DNA from: Saccoglossus kowalevskii
Lineage: Eukaryota; Hemichordata; Enteropneusta; Harrimaniidae
Length of the DNA: 60,968 nt
Assembly (NCBI RefSeq): GCF_000003605.2
Contig: NW_003106600.1
Coordinates: 9,248-70,215, forward strand
Direction: 5' to 3'
The position numbers and the translations under genes are program-made. This document shows, one piece after another, positions 27,550 to 41,493 of the stretch. The first letter of the stretch is position 1; every line of letters begins with the position of its first letter. The notes under the pieces were generated by a model. It saw only the letters and a program-made list of their open reading frames with translations, was not told the DNA's origin and ran no database searches.

Positions 27550-27840
27550 TCAATTTAATGCTGTTTGTTGGTGCCGACGTTGAATTTATCGGGTATTGTC
27601 ATGCGTATTAATGACGTTAATCATGCCATTCCAGCTCATTGTCTCATTTTGGTGTTTTTAATTTAAATTAAAATGACAACACGGCGTAATTACGAGGATG
27701 AATTACTGCCGTGATTAACCAATTATAATGGTGCTTGCAAATATTCGGGATAAATGTCTGATAAACTTCCCAATCATGTGATTCATTTTCAGAGTCTTAT
27801 AAAGAGTTTCAGTTTTGTTGGCAAGCTGTCATAATCCCTT
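27550..27840. promoter_or_regulatory. TAAT-dense candidate cis-regulatory block in the Pitx last intron
   Basis: Within about 290 bp there are roughly ten TAAT/ATTA homeodomain cores, several in overlapping inverted pairs (for example 27606-27620 and 27660-27730), plus a K50-type TAATCC at 27832-27837. The block sits a few hundred bases from the last exon and is free of simple repeats. It reads like a conserved enhancer, but no comparison could be run. Confidence 0.35.
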
Positions 27841-27965
27841 TTATAGAGGTAAATCTTATATCCACTAATTGACTAATTCAAGCACATGGTAAATCTCTAA
27901 ACATTATTTACAAACCGTTTTCGTTGTTGCGAATAATCCGATTTTAGCATTTAGTTACTGTTACA

Positions 27966-27989
27966 AATAAACACTTGTCCACTGCAGAC
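27966..27989. promoter_or_regulatory. Forkhead / Nkx2 / Smad-like motif cluster
   Basis: In 24 bp the plus strand reads AATAAACA (FoxH1/forkhead type, 27966-27973), overlapped by CACTTG (reverse of the CAAGTG Nkx2 core, 27972-27977) and followed by CAGAC (Smad box, 27985-27989). This combination resembles the parts list of the vertebrate Pitx2 asymmetric enhancer. Each word is short and could occur by chance. Confidence 0.3.
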
Positions 27990-30612
27990 GGTTCGGGTAA
28001 AACCGCGTACTTATCTGTCTCTTGAAGCCGACTGAATCGAAATCTATGGCATCAGTTTGAAAGACATGCGTGCTGATTACTAGGATTGTTATGTGGGTTG
28101 TATTAGTGTTTACTTTGGGGTAAGTTGAAGAGAACGTGTGCACAGTTTGGGGGATAAAGCACCGGGATTTACTATTGTTTTGCGAAGACGTTACAACTTC
28201 ATTAATAGAATATCTCACGGACATTAGAAACGAATTTGTAACACATTGTGCGCTGTGCTTTCATGGAATGGCTAGTCATGTGTATGCTCCTTATTTGGCT
28301 TTCAGAACTTCCATCAATCAAACCCTATCTTGTATCCCTTTGACAAGCAACCAACCGTCGTCGTTTTCTCTTCGTATATTTTTGTTACCAGATGGAACAA
28401 TTTTGTTGTTATAGCCGTGTATATTTCATGGTTTTGTAAACATTTCTGTTGAATTTAAAGATAGATCAATACACGGACTCCGAAGAAGGTACATTGTATA
28501 TTTTAAATGTTGAATAACGCCATCATAATTCAAAAACCGCACATCATAATTTTAAATTATTTAGAAGTGACATTTGTCAAAAAACATTGAGTTGGGGATC
28601 CTAACCAGTATAACATTCAAACTGAGAGCCAAATACCCCCCCCCCCACACACACACACACATACTCCTCCTCGTCATCACGACTTCCATGGCAGTAAATG
28701 AATTTACTCTGTCGCTGATCCCCTCAAATACAACTGAAACCATGTCTTGGAATGATTGAATGAGAGCACTTTCTGATCTCAATTCGGGAACAATAATACT
28801 ACAATAAAACAGCACTTCAAACTCAGAACGCAAATCGCTACAGATGAATTATTAATATACTTAATCCCGCGAAATATTCGGCGTGATACCGTAATGATGA
28901 CACGGATGTAAGCCCCTGCAAGATGAAGGCCGTAGAATAGCTAGTTAGTGTCATCAACGTCCATAATAGTTTTTTTTCTTATCTTCAATTAAGCGAGAGC
29001 AAAAGTGACCTTCCATGTAAGTTTAGTTTTGCTTTCAGGTGCGATCTCTGAAAGCATAATTTTGTTGATTCCCGCAAATGCTGTATTTATTATTACAAAA
29101 ATAGCACACGCTAAAATAAAATCGTAATTTTTTTGGAAGAGGCAGTAAAATTTTGACGACCCTGGATTTTGTGATACAATCTGACCAAGGTATCGGTACT
29201 TGAAGGAAGTCTAGATATTTGAAATGAGTATCATTAAATATGTAAGAATATCTGGCCAACATGTGTGTTTCTCTGTCTCCCCAATGTAATGATCAATATT
29301 GAAAGGCAGAGTGAGTCGCCGTCCCTAACGTAAATCACATATAACGGAGGCAACAGCTCAAGCGTGGCTGACTTCCATACTAACAGAACCGTCATCAAGC
29401 CATTAGTACCCCATCATGCAACTTATCTATACACTGACCAAATTAGAACTTATTTTTTTCTTTATTTCGCGCTGTCTGTGTTTCCAATGATCGATATGGA
29501 CACTAGAAATCTATACACTTATCGCATGCGTGCCAGGTCCACGTTTGTATTTCTACCTATTTATCAGGAAATCGGAGAAAATCAACGATGCTTCGACTTT
29601 TGCGAAACAGATGCAACATCGGTTATTAGTACAAGGACGCTATTTAGGAATCATAGGCCCGTTGACATCATTACAAGTATCGCCGTCATTTTCCCGACTC
29701 ATTTTTCTCTTTATTGTGTTTTAATTCGCCTAAAGCTGGACAAAGCCATACGCTGGTGCATGTTCTATTCTGCGCTGTATGCTTGCAATTCCCGGTTACA
29801 CAGACCGCTAACCGCCTGGAAAACCCATAGCCGAGGGCTAGGAATATAGAAACTGAGTTTTGAAAAGAAATGCTGTGATATTGTAGCGATCCTTTTATTG
29901 AGGTGATAGGCTATTATCCCCGCCCCTTTTGGCAATTTGCGGGGCCTCCGTGTGATTTCTAATTTGGGTTCAATGACGCGAGCTCGAGTAACAACTGAAG
30001 CGTTCTCTGTGTTATCGATAGTGTGACCAAATAAGTCAACATATTCACCTGCTTTGTTGTTCGTTGCTCTCATTTCTTAATAACAAAACCCCTCAGAGGA
30101 AGTGAAATTCCCGACTCAAATATTGAGTCAGCGCTCTTAATTTTCAGCCTGAGCTCAGGAGCATTCGAGCTTCATTAAGACCGCCTTTTCGATGTCTATA
30201 TCTGTTGATCGCGTCGTTTGTCTTGGCCAGCGTTGCGTGACGTTTCATTAATGCCTCATCGAATTCCCACCACTTCGAAATCAAAACTTTCCAATAAAAT
30301 AAAACGCGCCAAGAAGGAAATTGGTCAAATATACTTGAAGATAATACAATTTCGAGTCATATAACAAAAAAATCTAGAAAATAAAAGTAAAATTGGCTTC
30401 ACCTACGTAAAACACCGTAAGATAAAGCTGCACGTAAATCAAAACATAGATATTTTGATCGGGGAATTCGATTATCGTGTAGGGGCGATACAGTCATGAT
30501 TACACTGGCCATGCATGGCGGCGCGGAAAATCATATTTATAGAGGAATGGGGACTTGGGAGACCGATACAGGTTTGACAATTCTTCCAAATTCATCGGTA
30601 GATTTACTGATA

Positions 30613-30620
30613 AATCCACA
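30613..30620 (-). promoter_or_regulatory. Canonical FoxH1-type site (TGTGGATT) in the last intron
   Basis: The plus strand reads AATCCACA, the exact reverse complement of the FoxH1 consensus TGTGGATT, inside the intron where Nodal-responsive Pitx2 control is known in vertebrates. Confidence 0.3.
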
Positions 30621-31595
30621 TAAAAGTCGAGCTAAAGCTTTTGGATAAAAGTTGACTTAATTTGAAGCTTTCGTTAGGACTTTCTCATACAACATCGCAT
30701 GATGTTAACAAATGAGATTACGCATAGCCAGGTTTTGTTCGGGATTTATTTTAATCTTCCGACTTCGGCTACAGAAGATAGCGAATTAATATGGGTATGA
30801 AAACAAAACTTTCGGAGTAGTTTCAAACTACGAAACATGTTTCATACTGTCAATACTTAAAACACTGTCTACTACTGTTTAATTTGTTTTTGTTTCAAAC
30901 TTGATATGTATGTTTTGTTTTGTTTTAATGAACATACATTGTCATGTACATTTCCACAACGATTATTTTTTTAATTAAGTTATTATATGTTATGAAAACA
31001 TTGAAACAATAGTTTAATCATTAGAAATGTGATAAAACGAGAGGCTACTTTTAATCGAATTGCAATAATTTGCATTTTGCATCATGATTAGAGATTGTGC
31101 TTTAATGCGTGCATTATTGGTGCGTGCTGTGCCTCTATAGAAAAAAACAAGAATCTGAGAGCATTTATTCTACTTACAATGTCATAGCGCTATCTGAAGT
31201 CGAGTGTGCGATGAAGTTATTTTTTCGATAACACTTGAATTGAAAATTGTCTTTCACCGAGAAAAACAGGTTTATGTTAGTTATAGGTGAAACGTAGAGA
31301 ACATCTCTGACCAAGTAACAAGTGGAGCGCCTCGTCGTCATTATTACACACATTAACTCGGGAGAGTGAAAAGTTGTTCTAATTTTCAATTTACGCTGCC
31401 GTCATTCAGGGAGCTACGTGCCGTCAACATCTGCCACCTCTGCCTGAATGCATCCATCACCCGTTGATGAAATCTCTCAACAAAAGGGCTAAAATGGTTT
31501 TGCAAATTTTCTATTTTCTCTCCCCTTTAATTTAAAATTAAACAAAACTCGTATTATTTTCATATTAGCAGTGGAATGGCCTTAACTGCAAAACT

Positions 31596-31696
31596 GCGAC
31601 GCGCGCAGACACCCATCATCAGATACCCCGGCAAACCACTATGCTCGTGCGACGCGCGCAGACACCCATCATCAGATACCCCGGCAAACCACTATG
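31596..31696. repeat. Perfect 48-bp direct duplication, 53-bp period
   Basis: Two identical 48-base copies (31596-31643, 31649-31696) start GCGACGCGCGCAGACACCC and lie in the Pitx last intron. Each carries a CAGAC Smad-type word. Identity suggests a recent event. Confidence 0.95.
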
Positions 31697-32450
31697 TCCG
31701 TCATGTCTCTGCAGTATATACTCGAATGATCTAAGTTTACTGTTTTACTCTAATCAACCCGAATTTAAAAATTAGAGTAGGGAAAAGATGTAGGCTTAAA
31801 TCCAAACAAATTTTGGAATTCGTAAAAAAAATCAAAGTATAATTTTGATTGTTTAGATTACTTCAAATTCAACATTACGGTGAGTTTATTCTAGAAATGA
31901 AGCGAATTGCATGTTTGTCTATTTGGTAATACTAACAATTACATGCACCTGCGAGGGGAGTATAGAACTCAAAGGACATTATTACTTGTAATATAAACAT
32001 GTAATTTTCATCAGGTTTAATTACCATGGTAACTCCCTAATGCCGTGGTGACACTTTATCGAATTTGCTAGAATTGACAAGAGTATCTCTTATCGTTGCC
32101 AACCATCAGGATATCGTTTTTTCACATCTAGCGAGAAGTATATATTCCCCCTGTCAGTAAATATGTTCCCAAGTCGAAGCTCGTCATAAAGTCGTTTGAT
32201 GGGTAGCTCAATATTTTAGTCATCGTATCGTTTACTGTCAATGTACATGTATTTACAATTATTAACCAATTTCGTAAACACGTAAAAAGGAAATTCGTTT
32301 TATTGATCGCCTGCACTTACTAAAGTTATTCTTTATTTTGATTTTTCATATTCGGTTCAACTGTTATGGTACTCTTTAATATGAGGCCATTTACTGACGT
32401 AATATTGACGGCGTTTCGACACATAATCACAATAATCATATTTATTTTTA

Positions 32451-34352
<1,902 letters not shown>

Positions 34353-34548
34353 CTATATGATCGGCGTTGCTGTCCGCCCTGCTGCAGGTAGTCGATGCGC
34401 TGGACGTCCTCTCTGTTGCTGTGGAGGTAGTCCCAGCTGAGGTCTGAATGGACTGTATCTCTGCCATGCCAACTTGACTGTGAGTTGTATCACCACTGAC
34501 TAGCTCTTCAAGAGTCGTCAGGGAATGGTCGTTTAGTCCAACTTCCAT
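34353..34548 (-). CDS. Pitx: Pitx, proximal alternative first coding exon (short isoform N-terminus)
   Basis: Seen: an ATG at 34548-34546 in strong translation context (A at -3, G at +4) opens 65 codons starting MEVGLNDHSLTTLEELVSGD, rich in Ser and Thr with no recognised domain. The donor ATAG|GTAGTG falls at 34353/34352. The exon ends in phase 1, so its last G plus AC of the exon at 32683 makes GAC (Asp) and the frame runs into the homeodomain. The spliced short protein is 306 residues. The 1669-bp intron is much shorter than that of the distal isoform. The N-terminus is not conserved enough to be recognised alone; the call rests on position, strand, phase and the upstream promoter-like sequence. 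By analogy with Pitx2c this would be the isoform controlled by Nodal signalling (inference). If the intron were retained, the frame would stay open to 34063 and give 161 residues without a homeodomain. Confidence 0.85.
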
Positions 34549-34651
34549 GCTAACTTATCAATTAGGACAGATTATCTGTTTCACCCGCGTTCCAAGTTTC
34601 TGAGTCGGTGGGCGGTGGAGTTGTAAGGCGAAGTTAAGCCTAGCATAGGTC

Positions 34652-34659
34652 TGTGGATT
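34652..34659 (+). promoter_or_regulatory. FoxH1 site overlapping a Smad box in the short-isoform leader
   Basis: The plus strand reads GTCTGTGGATTG (from 34649). A Smad box GTCTG shares bases with the FoxH1 word TGTGGATT, about 100 bp upstream of the proximal ATG. Such composites are known at Nodal/Activin targets. Function here is inferred. Confidence 0.35.
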
Positions 34660-34819
34660 GTCCGGCTTAGGTGTGTGTTGGTCGCCACTAAATCACCACG
34701 CTCTTGCTGGGACTCACGAGTGTTAAGTGTAATACCGCTCCGTCTTCTGTCCTACACCGTTGTGTTTGCAAGCAGCTTAATGTGAGACTTGTACCATGCG
34801 CGGGTTTGCTAAAACTCAC

Positions 34820-34900
34820 CCTCTCTTGTCACCTTTGAGCGTGGTGACGTCACTACAGGGAGACCATTATATCCGTAATGCACGCGGCAAACCAATCAGC
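34820..34900 (-). promoter_or_regulatory. Candidate proximal Pitx promoter (CCAAT, TATA-like, CRE)
   Basis: Reading the minus strand there are an inverted CCAAT box (TGATTGG, 34898-34892), a TATA-like GGATATAAT (34874-34866) and a full palindromic CRE TGACGTCA (34852-34845). About 25 bases further is a good splice-donor word GAGG|GTGAGT (34820/34819), which could end a short noncoding exon. They lie 270-350 bp upstream of the proximal ATG. The grouping and orientation suit a promoter, but no transcript start can be seen. Confidence 0.4.
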
Positions 34901-37900
34901 GGCGCTGTCATGCCAGAGAAGTTATGCCTTTAGTCCTTGTGTGGCGTTTGTTTGGCAAGAAATCATGTTCGAAACACCGCCCCCAGTACTCGCTTGAATA
35001 ACGATGAAGGAGGGAACAAATCCCTCGACAGAATCTCAGATTGTTAATTCAACATAATAACGAAGCTTACCACCCCAAATCGGGAAAAATCACACACAAT
35101 TTAATTGTGCTCCGAAAAGAAATCCCGGCGCGCAGTACTTATCTGTCGGGTGCTTAAGTGGGATTCGAAGGAAAAACGAATTGTTAGACGCGGTAGAAAC
35201 TACGTCTTAAGAACGTACGGCAGAAATAAAAACGCGACATGAAGTATAAGCGATCAAAAGCACCTGTCTATGTGCTGCATATGACAAGCTTTTTAGGTTC
35301 AGTTATACTAGCAAGGATAATCCTTCTTTGATTCCGACAAAAAACTGCTCTCAACGATTAGAATTCAAGAGTCGATAGCAACCACCCACTAAAAGATCTG
35401 CAACTGTATCAGTCGGATCAAGGCCTCAGTAAACTGCCATTAAGTCTTTAAACCAGTTTCAAGGCATGGAGGCATGTTCTTGACAGCTAATAGTGGCTTC
35501 GAGATAATTCCCATCTTTTTCAAAAAAATCGAATACAGTTTTTATTAAATAATGCCTGAAACGAATACGACAGGAACAGTTGCGAGACTTGACATCCAAT
35601 AACTGTTGCCACGCTCATAGTTTAAAATTACGGTGCGTATACAGCCTATTGTATGAGCTCTGTTTTATCGCTGCTTTAACAAGTTATCGATAAATAAATC
35701 CAGTTTATACATCATCTGAAACGTAAACTGCAGTCTCGTCTCAGTATATTTCATGAAGAAAATCTTACAAAATTATGTACTACTTTTTCTAACCAGTTAC
35801 AAATATCGCGATGATATGAGGTGTTGTACAATGGCCATTAAAACATAAGTGATGGCATGGACTCTATATGCTGCTTCACGCATTTGAACAAATCAAGTTA
35901 TACTAGTAAAATGCGATTTGATATAGTAATTATTATTGTGTATACGCGTGAATTGAACATTAGTAATGCGCGGTGATGGAGATAGATGCACAATCGTATT
36001 GGCCGCCGTGCCTCGATCCCACCAACACACATGCATCAGCACGCATCATGACTGACACGTTTGCATCGCGACGGTCTGCGTAGTTGGGGCAGCGAAGACA
36101 AATCACAGGGAGGTAGGAATTATACTTTAAGTCACCGTCCCTCAAGTATACTTGTATATGTTATTTTGATTAGAAGGATAGCTGTTGGGGCGGCGTATGT
36201 TATTAGTACTTACGACTGTGCTCTGTTCTCGACATGGTTTCCTTTGGCCGTAACAAAATAGAGATAGAGAAAAATTAGAGAGTCAGGAAGGGAAATGATA
36301 GTTCAGGAAAATGGAATTCATTTTGGATATCACAAATCATGATTGGCTGCAACGATATGGTAGGAACAGATTTTTCATGAATAAGCGTTACCAGTGACTT
36401 GTAACTATGTTTATATGTGTATTTAATCCACCCGCACCATTATAAAAAACAGTTACAAAAATGCTTTTAGCAATATTACTTAAAGTGCGTATAGCATTTT
36501 TTTCTTAAACATTCTCAATTGAAGATTTAAAACGATAAGGCACGGCGTTGAACCACTGAGGGAGTTGATAATGCGCCGTTGTCGTTGTTGTCACGGTTGT
36601 TATGATATATAGCATATGTATTTATGTGTTGTTTTGAAATTATGCTCCCCACTATTTACATCAATGTGTTTCTACTAATCTTTACTGCGTTACCGTCTAC
36701 AAGTCGAATTTCATCTCAGATTGCTTCAAAAGTCTTCATCGCTTATGTTTCTCTTCCCGTTAGAATTGAGTCGATTCAGTGCATAGTACATGGGAAAACA
36801 TGATTAATAACAGGGATCGTGAATCAACTGGAAAACACACGAAAGTTAATTTCCAGCGTAAATCCATCGGTCCTTTTCAACCACGTATACCGAAGGGCTG
36901 GATCGATCACACGAGTTCCAAATCGCTGTCAAAATCAGCTGTGAGCAGAACTGATCCATTCGCGATTGTTTATACAGATCGGAATACTGTTTCTACAATT
37001 ACAACACTGCAATTATTGCTCATTTGTCACGTGATATATCATAACTTTCTGATGATTTTGAACCAAACATACACAAAACAGTACTTACACAGAAATTAAA
37101 TAAAAACACCAAGTTACAAAGAATAAACCCATTTCTCCGAAATTATGCTGAACTTCTGAGATATTTTAATAAAGGCTTTGAGAAGCTGAGCTGGTGTGGC
37201 ATTTCCGATGATGGTTATATTAAACTGAGCAGCTTCGTGATCTGACGAAGTCTAAAAAATGTCGCTGTTTAACGTAGAAGATGTACTAGTATATATGCAC
37301 ACACATCATTTTTATTTAATTAAGTATGTTTCCTTTTTCCGCAGAAAAACAAACACAGTCGTAATCACTAGTCTAATTGGTCCATCCTTATTGATATCTT
37401 ACGACTAATAGATGTAAAATACCAAAGTGTATGAAAGATGTAATAAATAGCCCCTCCTAACACCCAAATGTAAGTACCACGCCTACGCATAGGGCGAATT
37501 ATACAAGACCGTCGTCACCAACACGTGTTCGGTCGGGAGGTAATTAGGAAAAAACATACACAGTTTAAGTAATAGTAATTTGATGTTCGCAACAGCTTAA
37601 ATATTGAACAAGTATACGGTCTACGCCCTTACATTGCAGTCAGTTAACAAATGCACTTAGAATAACTGGTGGCTAGAAGATATCTCAAATTCTAAAATAT
37701 GCATCTTTTGTATGACATTGAAGTGAGGAAGCATAGATACTTGATTCCAAATCTGATGACTAACGATAATAATATGCCCACGAAAGCAGGGTGCATGTTT
37801 CCTATTTAAAGAGTAAGGGCGGGCGTACCCATATTGTACCAAACTGACCAGTACGTTATAAGAATTCGCGGAAATCTTTACTAACTACGCCATGAATATG

Positions 37901-37918
37901 TGCGTTCTCGGTAAGCAC
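34901..37918. other. Upstream flank of the proximal promoter within the long distal-isoform intron
   Basis: Nonrepetitive AT-rich sequence without a supportable exon. Open frames on both strands here (such as 36779-37099) show no domain or splice support. Enhancers may be present but nothing specific stands out. Confidence 0.6.
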
Positions 37919-38402
37919 CGGGATAGGCCTCATACCCGCCACACCACGCTAAATTCCCTACCCACCACACCACAGTAGACTCCATACTTGTCCGATACAC
38001 CTCAGCAGGCGCCATAAACGCCACATCACTGCGGGCATTATAGTACCCATCACAATATGGTAAACTCCATACCCACCACACCAAAAAAAGCTCCATACCC
38101 GCCACACCAAGGCAGGCCTTATACCCGCCACACCATGGGGTAAACTCCATACCCGCCACACCAAGGCAGGCCTTATACCCGCCACACCATGGGGTAAACT
38201 CCATACCCGCCACACCAAGGCAGGCCTTATACCCGCCACACCATGGGGTAAACTCCATACCCACCACACCACAAAAAGCTCCATACCCGCCACACTAGTG
38301 TAGGCACCGTACCCGCCACCCAAAGAAGGCTCCATGCCCACCACACCAGGGAAGGATTTATTCCCACCACTCCAAGGTAGGCTTTATACCCAACATACCA
38401 CA
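37919..38402. repeat. 27-bp / 54-bp minisatellite
   Basis: Units of about 27 bp share the core CCCGCCACACCA. In the middle a 54-bp dimer (one half with AAGGCAGGCCTTAT, the other with TGGGGTAAACTCCAT) repeats three times exactly at 38107, 38161 and 38215. Outer units are degenerate. Because 27 is a multiple of three, the minus strand has a repeat-coded open frame of about 128 codons, which I do not regard as a gene. Confidence 0.9.
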
Positions 38403-39991
38403 GCTGCATACTCACATCGGCGCAAAAAATATACCATGAAATGAAACAATTAAGTCAAAAAATAAAAATTTGACCGTTGCATAATTCTGAGAGCCGTCAT
38501 CAAGGTGCATACGCAAGATTAATGATGGCCGTTGTGTCTGGCTCAGTCTTTCAAAAGCTCACATTTAGATGCGATATTAAGACTAGTATTAGTAGGGGAC
38601 AGTTTAGCTCTTCTCCTAATGATTTAACGGAAAATAACCGTTGTTTTAATAGAAATAAGCAGAGTGATTATAATTGTTTTTGGTCGGGGTTTAATGGCAA
38701 TACACATATAGCATATTTCTGACTAAACTAATACAATTCCGCGCAGACGACAAGCTAGAATAATGACAGGAGAGATGCACAGTAATATTGCAAACAAAAT
38801 GCAATTCAATTTATACGAATTCGCGCCGTTTATTTTCAATATAATAATATTTGTTAAAATAATATCAAACATACTGACATGATTGTAACCACCTTCTCAC
38901 ACAATGGTAACGCCGTTCTAATATTTTGCCGTACTCGTTGAATCAAAACACGCAATTCAATCTGTATTGTTGTATTATACATATAATCTGCAGTGTGTCA
39001 CATGCCCCCCCCCTCTCTAGCACCCACCTCCTCCGACACTCTCCCCCCCCCTTATATTAAGGTACCGTCCGCCGTTGCGGCGAATTATTGTATTGTGCTC
39101 CCAATCATCGAACAATGCTATCTTAAGTTGAAGGAGAAATGTTTCATTGTTTTGGGGGCTTGAAGAGAAGCTCTGGTCTCTTCGCGATGGGAAATGTCAG
39201 CGGGTACTTTACGACGTTAGCTGTGATGCTAAAGAAATGGACTTCTTAATCCCCCTCTGCCAGTGTGCAGTTAAAATGTCCAACATTAAGGAATTACGCT
39301 CGATGGAATGGAAACGATTTGCAAATTTCACCGTTTTGACAGTTCGATGATTTGTAGGTGGGTAAATCGATGAGTTGGTCAGAACAAAACAGAAACGGTA
39401 TTAAAGTCAAACTACTCGTCAATTAGGGTAGTGTTCTTTGCAAGGGAAGTGAGATTCAGATCTTACTAATGGTACAGTAAGCACACATTTTATAGGTATT
39501 CTAGTATTATTCGTCCATTTTCTGTGACACACTGCAATATTATAATTCATTATGTACTTTCTCTAAACAACACCGTGACTCTTACGAAGTTTCACTACAC
39601 ATTGTCTTCTTAGCAAGTAAAGGAGATGACTCCAAATATGCTAACATTCAAACACACACAAGACGTGTGCATCTTCATAATCAGATATTACAAACCGTAA
39701 TTACAGTACAATTACTCTGACCGCTATGTATGTTGCGTTCCCGCACAGTGTACAAGACTGTGTAAAACGTCATGAACATTAAAGGAAATGACAGGGCGTT
39801 GGAGCTTGTATTATTGATGATCCCAGGCAGTCATTTGAAAAAACGCGTTTGTTGAAAGCTGAATCGGAGCAGCAAGGAGATAACTGAAGAACATAAACAA
39901 AATCTCGTGTTGAACTATTTCTTGTATATTTGATCCTTGAAACCATTATGAGACTATTTGGTTAACCCTGCATTCACGTGAATCTTCTATT
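38403..39991. other. Intronic AT-rich DNA without recognised features
   Basis: Two C-rich patches lie at 39004-39051. No exon, RNA gene or repeat family is recognised. Confidence 0.6.
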
Positions 39992-40420
39992 GGGTGAACG
40001 AGAACGAGCTTGGAGATCTTTTTCAATACACCCAAAGCTTGCACAGCGGTATCTGCGGCATTGTTACAGAGTCGTATCGGTTGTCTAGGAGTTTTGGAAT
40101 AATCCCCAACGGTGATCTAGACAAATGTGGATTCAAATTTGACGATTTTCCACCATCATCCGTGACCTTTAACGGATTTGTTCAACAACTTTGCATGATC
40201 CAAGATTCGGTTGGATCGTGCTACCATCATCACATTTATCCATATTTGGGATTGTTTATTCGTTTGTTGCGCCGAGCGATTTTACGTGAAAGCATTTTGG
40301 TGGGCTATAACAAAGCCATCACGAGTAGGTCCCACGTTAACCCCTGATTTTTACAAAGCCGTTGAATCGAACATTTTGACGACGAAATCCTCTACATGAT
40401 GATATTTTCTCGTTCACCCG
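39992..40420. mobile_element. Candidate short DNA transposon/MITE with 13-bp terminal inverted repeats
   Basis: GGGTGAACGAGAA at 39992-40004 is matched by the exact reverse complement TTCTCGTTCACCC at 40407-40419/40420, about 429 bp apart. No clear target-site duplication flanks it. A plus-strand frame of 117 codons starting at GTG fills most of the interior (39994-40347) but matches no domain I know. It may be a nonautonomous element, a remnant of a coding one, or a chance inverted repeat. Confidence 0.4.
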
Positions 40421-41141
40421 TTACATCGAAGGCTCAGTATGTCATGACTGCGCATTTTGGCAAGGCGAATCCCCGTTCGTGAAGCCATATGACGTATTAT
40501 AAGGCTTTAGATATACTAGGTCGTGTTAAACTGTATTACATACTCTTTGTTTTGATGATAATTCGTAGGTTTTAACCCAAGCCTTAAAAAAGAAAATCAT
40601 GTAGTGGATTTAACAAAATGTGGTGTTTGTTTGATTTATTACAGTTTTTGGTAATTCACCGCGCCGGTTAATCGGTATGTGGTGCTAGAGTTGAATCCCA
40701 AAAAACGAAAATTTTCAAAATACTACTCAAGTAAAAAGGAAAAGTATTACTAACAAGTCAGTCACGATTTTCTATGACAGAATTGCTGAATCTGGTGCTT
40801 GGAAATCAAGATCATTACACGTAGGAACATTGCATGACATTTCTCGCCAATAGAGTGAATTGCACACTATTCAGAATATTTTTATTTCTTTAAAATGGTT
40901 GTCACAATTATTCTGCTGTTTTACTGTATTCATCTATAATCTGTAATGTTATTGTTGATAACAAACAAAGGCTTTGAAATATAACTATATATTATTATCT
41001 TTTTTGTAATGTCCTTATAAGCTGTGATTGAGAGGGCGTCAGTTAGATAAAACTACACAGAAAGTGAAACAAATATCGCAAATTATTATAATTATAAGGA
41101 TTTGTGTTAACAACATCTTTCTTTATTTATTTCGTTTTTTC
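40421..41141. other. Intronic AT-rich DNA without recognised features
   Basis: No exon or repeat family is recognised before the TTTA microsatellite. Confidence 0.6.
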
Positions 41142-41143
41142 AT

Positions 41144-41234
<91 letters not shown>

Positions 41235-41237
41235 TTT
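41142..41237. repeat. (TTTA)n microsatellite running into the gap
   Basis: About 24 uninterrupted TTTA units run directly into the run of N, so the assembly most likely broke in this repeat and its true length is unknown. Confidence 0.95.
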
Positions 41238-41493
41238 NNNNNNNNNNNNNNNNNNNNNNNNNNNNNNNNNNNNNNNNNNNNNNNNNNNNNNNNNNNNNNN
41301 NNNNNNNNNNNNNNNNNNNNNNNNNNNNNNNNNNNNNNNNNNNNNNNNNNNNNNNNNNNNNNNNNNNNNNNNNNNNNNNNNNNNNNNNNNNNNNNNNNNN
41401 NNNNNNNNNNNNNNNNNNNNNNNNNNNNNNNNNNNNNNNNNNNNNNNNNNNNNNNNNNNNNNNNNNNNNNNNNNNNNNNNNNNNNNNNNNNNN
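41238..41493. other. Assembly gap (256 N)
   Basis: A run of N bounded by the TTTA repeat on the left and unique sequence on the right. Frames crossing it are meaningless. Confidence 0.99.

Noticed and set aside
29364-29849. 161-codon plus-strand frame in the Pitx last intron
   Set aside because: Begins at GTG, has no recognisable domain or repeats, and no splice context; chance frame length is plausible.
37881-38344. Two 128-codon minus-strand frames of WCGGYKACLGVAGMEF-type repeats
   Set aside because: Produced by a 27-bp noncoding repeat whose period is a multiple of three; no conserved domain, and degenerate units lie outside it.
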